The notes under the pieces were generated by a model. The model was not told the origin of the DNA. It ran no database searches and worked only from the letters and a program-made list of their open reading frames with translations. A stretch of DNA of 5,291 nt from assembly GCA_934358235.1 (NCBI GenBank), contig CAKRKK010000170.1, forward strand, positions 1 to 5,291. Direction: 5' to 3'. Source of the stretch: an uncultured Lachnospira sp. (GTDB lineage Bacteria > Bacillota > Clostridia > Lachnospirales > Lachnospiraceae). Positions 4,375-5,291 of this stretch are shown piece after piece (within the stretch, counting starts at the first letter, position 1; each line of letters opens with the position of its first letter). A program made the position numbers and the translations under genes.

Positions 4375-5291
4375 ATGGCAGAGAATATAATTAAAACAGA
4401 ATATTCTGAGCTGATGCAGAAGTCCTATATAGATTATTCTATGAGTGTTATTACAGCAAGAGCACTTCCAGATGTAAGAGATGGACTTAAGCCTGTACAA
4501 AGAAGAGTATTGTATGCTATGGATCAGCTTGGGTTAAACTATGATAAGCCACATAGAAAGTCGGCACGTATAGTTGGTGATGCAATGGGTAAGTATCATC
4601 CACATGGAGATAGCTCAATATATGAAACACTGGTTGTACTTTCGCAGGATTTTAAGAAGGGAATGGCACTTGTTGACGGGCATGGAAACTTTGGCTCAAT
4701 TGAAGGCGATAGTCCAGCCGCTATGCGATATACAGAAGCTAAGCTTAAGAAGTTTACACAGGATGTATACCTGTCAGACCTGGATAAGGATGTGGTTGAT
4801 TTCGTGCCTAACTTTGATGAGACGGAAAAAGAACCAGAGGTGCTTCCTGTAAGAGTACCTAATCTTTTAGTAAATGGTGCTGATGGTATTGCAGTAGGTA
4901 TGACAACTAATATCCCTACACACAATCTTTCGGAGGTTGTAGATGCAGTATGCGCATATATGGATAATGAGGACATAACAACGGATGAGCTTATGCAGTA
5001 TATGCCAGGACCTGATTTTCCGACAGGTGGAGTTGTTATTAACAAGTCAGAGCTTCCTGCTATATATGAAACAGGTACCGGCAAGATAAAGCTAAGAGGC
5101 AAGGTGGTATTCGAGCCGGCAGCTAAGAAGGGCGAAAAGGACAAGCTCGTTATTACAGAGATTCCTTATACAATGATAGGCGTTAATATTGGAAAGTTTA
5201 TATCAGACATATTAGAGCTTGTGGAAACCAAGAAGACAACTGATATAACAGATGTGTCTAATGCGTCATCTAAGGAAGGAATAAGAATCGT
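4375..5291 (+). CDS. Type IIA DNA topoisomerase subunit A, GyrA/ParC family (3' end outside window)
   Basis: This is the DNA-cleaving and religating partner of the B subunit; 305 codons are present and the frame runs off the window. The ATG at 4375 follows GGAGA (4366-4370) at normal spacing. The protein opens MAENIIKTEYSELMQKSYID and has the classic TARALPDVRDGLKPVQRR (27-44). The winged-helix domain has YHPHGDSSIYE (74-84), and the active-site pair Arg118-Tyr119 lies in AAMRYTEAKL (115-124), where the tyrosine forms the phosphotyrosyl bond with DNA. Ile172 in GIAVGM matches the DNA-intercalating isoleucine. Ser80 and Glu84 are the quinolone-determining positions and carry the sensitive-type residues. 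HGNFGSIEGD (103-112) is GyrA-like, unlike the HGNNGSIDND of Gram-positive ParC. The C-terminal domain, where a GyrA box would separate gyrase from topo IV, is not in the window. It lies 131 bases after the B gene and is probably co-expressed with it. Confidence 0.93.
   Translation, partial: MAENIIKTEYSELMQKSYIDYSMSVITARALPDVRDGLKPVQRRVLYAMDQLGLNYDKPHRKSARIVGDAMGKYHPHGDSSIYETLVVLSQDFKKGMALVDGHGNFGSIEGDSPAAMRYTEAKLKKFTQDVYLSDLDKDVVDFVPNFDETEKEPEVLPVRVPNLLVNGADGIAVGMTTNIPTHNLSEVVDAVCAYMDNEDITTDELMQYMPGPDFPTGGVVINKSELPAIYETGTGKIKLRGKVVFEPAAKKGEKDKLVITEIPYTMIGVNIGKFISDILELVETKKTTDITDVSNASSKEGIRI

Noticed and set aside
4700..4731. Possible quinolone-resistance change near the A-subunit active site
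   Set aside because: The determining positions (Ser80, Glu84) carry the usual sensitive-type residues for Gram-positive GyrA/ParC, and the Arg118-Tyr119 pair is intact.
4596..5144. Open frame of 182 codons on the minus strand within the topoisomerase A gene
   Set aside because: It lies wholly opposite a clear GyrA/ParC-family coding region, has a Ser/Thr/Pro-rich low-complexity product with no known motif, and is explained by the codon use of the real gene.
1..5291. Mobile element, CRISPR array, toxin-antitoxin or other accessory system
   Set aside because: There is no transposase or integrase, no regularly spaced repeats and no tRNA, and all recognised genes are housekeeping with uniform codon use. 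The acidic small protein alone is not enough to propose a system.

Overview
The window reads as an ordinary chromosomal segment of a low-GC Firmicute, most likely a Lachnospiraceae-type Clostridia. This is an inference from AT-rich intergenic DNA, heavy use of ATA (Ile) and AGA (Arg) codons, purine-rich Shine-Dalgarno sites, and the style of the RlmH and topoisomerase proteins. Every gene I can support is on the + strand.

Layout: the last 34 codons of an unrecognised gene (3-107) end inside a perfect 10-bp AT-only inverted repeat. An 88-residue, very acidic hypothetical protein follows (196-462). A 127-base AT-rich spacer carries a candidate promoter and a 13-nt direct repeat. Then come rlmH, the 23S rRNA pseudouridine methyltransferase (590-1069), a membrane-anchored SurA/PrsA-like foldase with a parvulin-type domain (1139-2134), a complete type IIA topoisomerase ATPase/TOPRIM subunit (2258-4243), and the first 305 codons of its DNA-cleaving partner (4375 to the window edge).

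How the genes relate: the two topoisomerase genes plainly encode one ATP-dependent A2B2 enzyme. The other genes belong to separate housekeeping processes (ribosome modification, extracytoplasmic protein folding) and are probably linked only by shared direction. Gaps of 69-131 bases and no clear intrinsic terminator leave read-through possible. There is no dnaA, dnaN or recF in view, and several motifs lie between classical gyrase and topoisomerase IV, so gyrase versus topo IV cannot be settled from this window.

Nothing here looks like a new defence, mobile or biosynthetic system. The points worth a second look are modest: a lysine-rich insert in the B subunit, loss of both conserved parvulin histidines in the foldase, the acidic orphan protein, an odd translation start for the B subunit, and several small symmetric or repeated sequences between genes. 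No tRNA, rRNA, CRISPR array, insertion sequence or convincing riboswitch was seen. No stretch over 300 bases lacks a gene.
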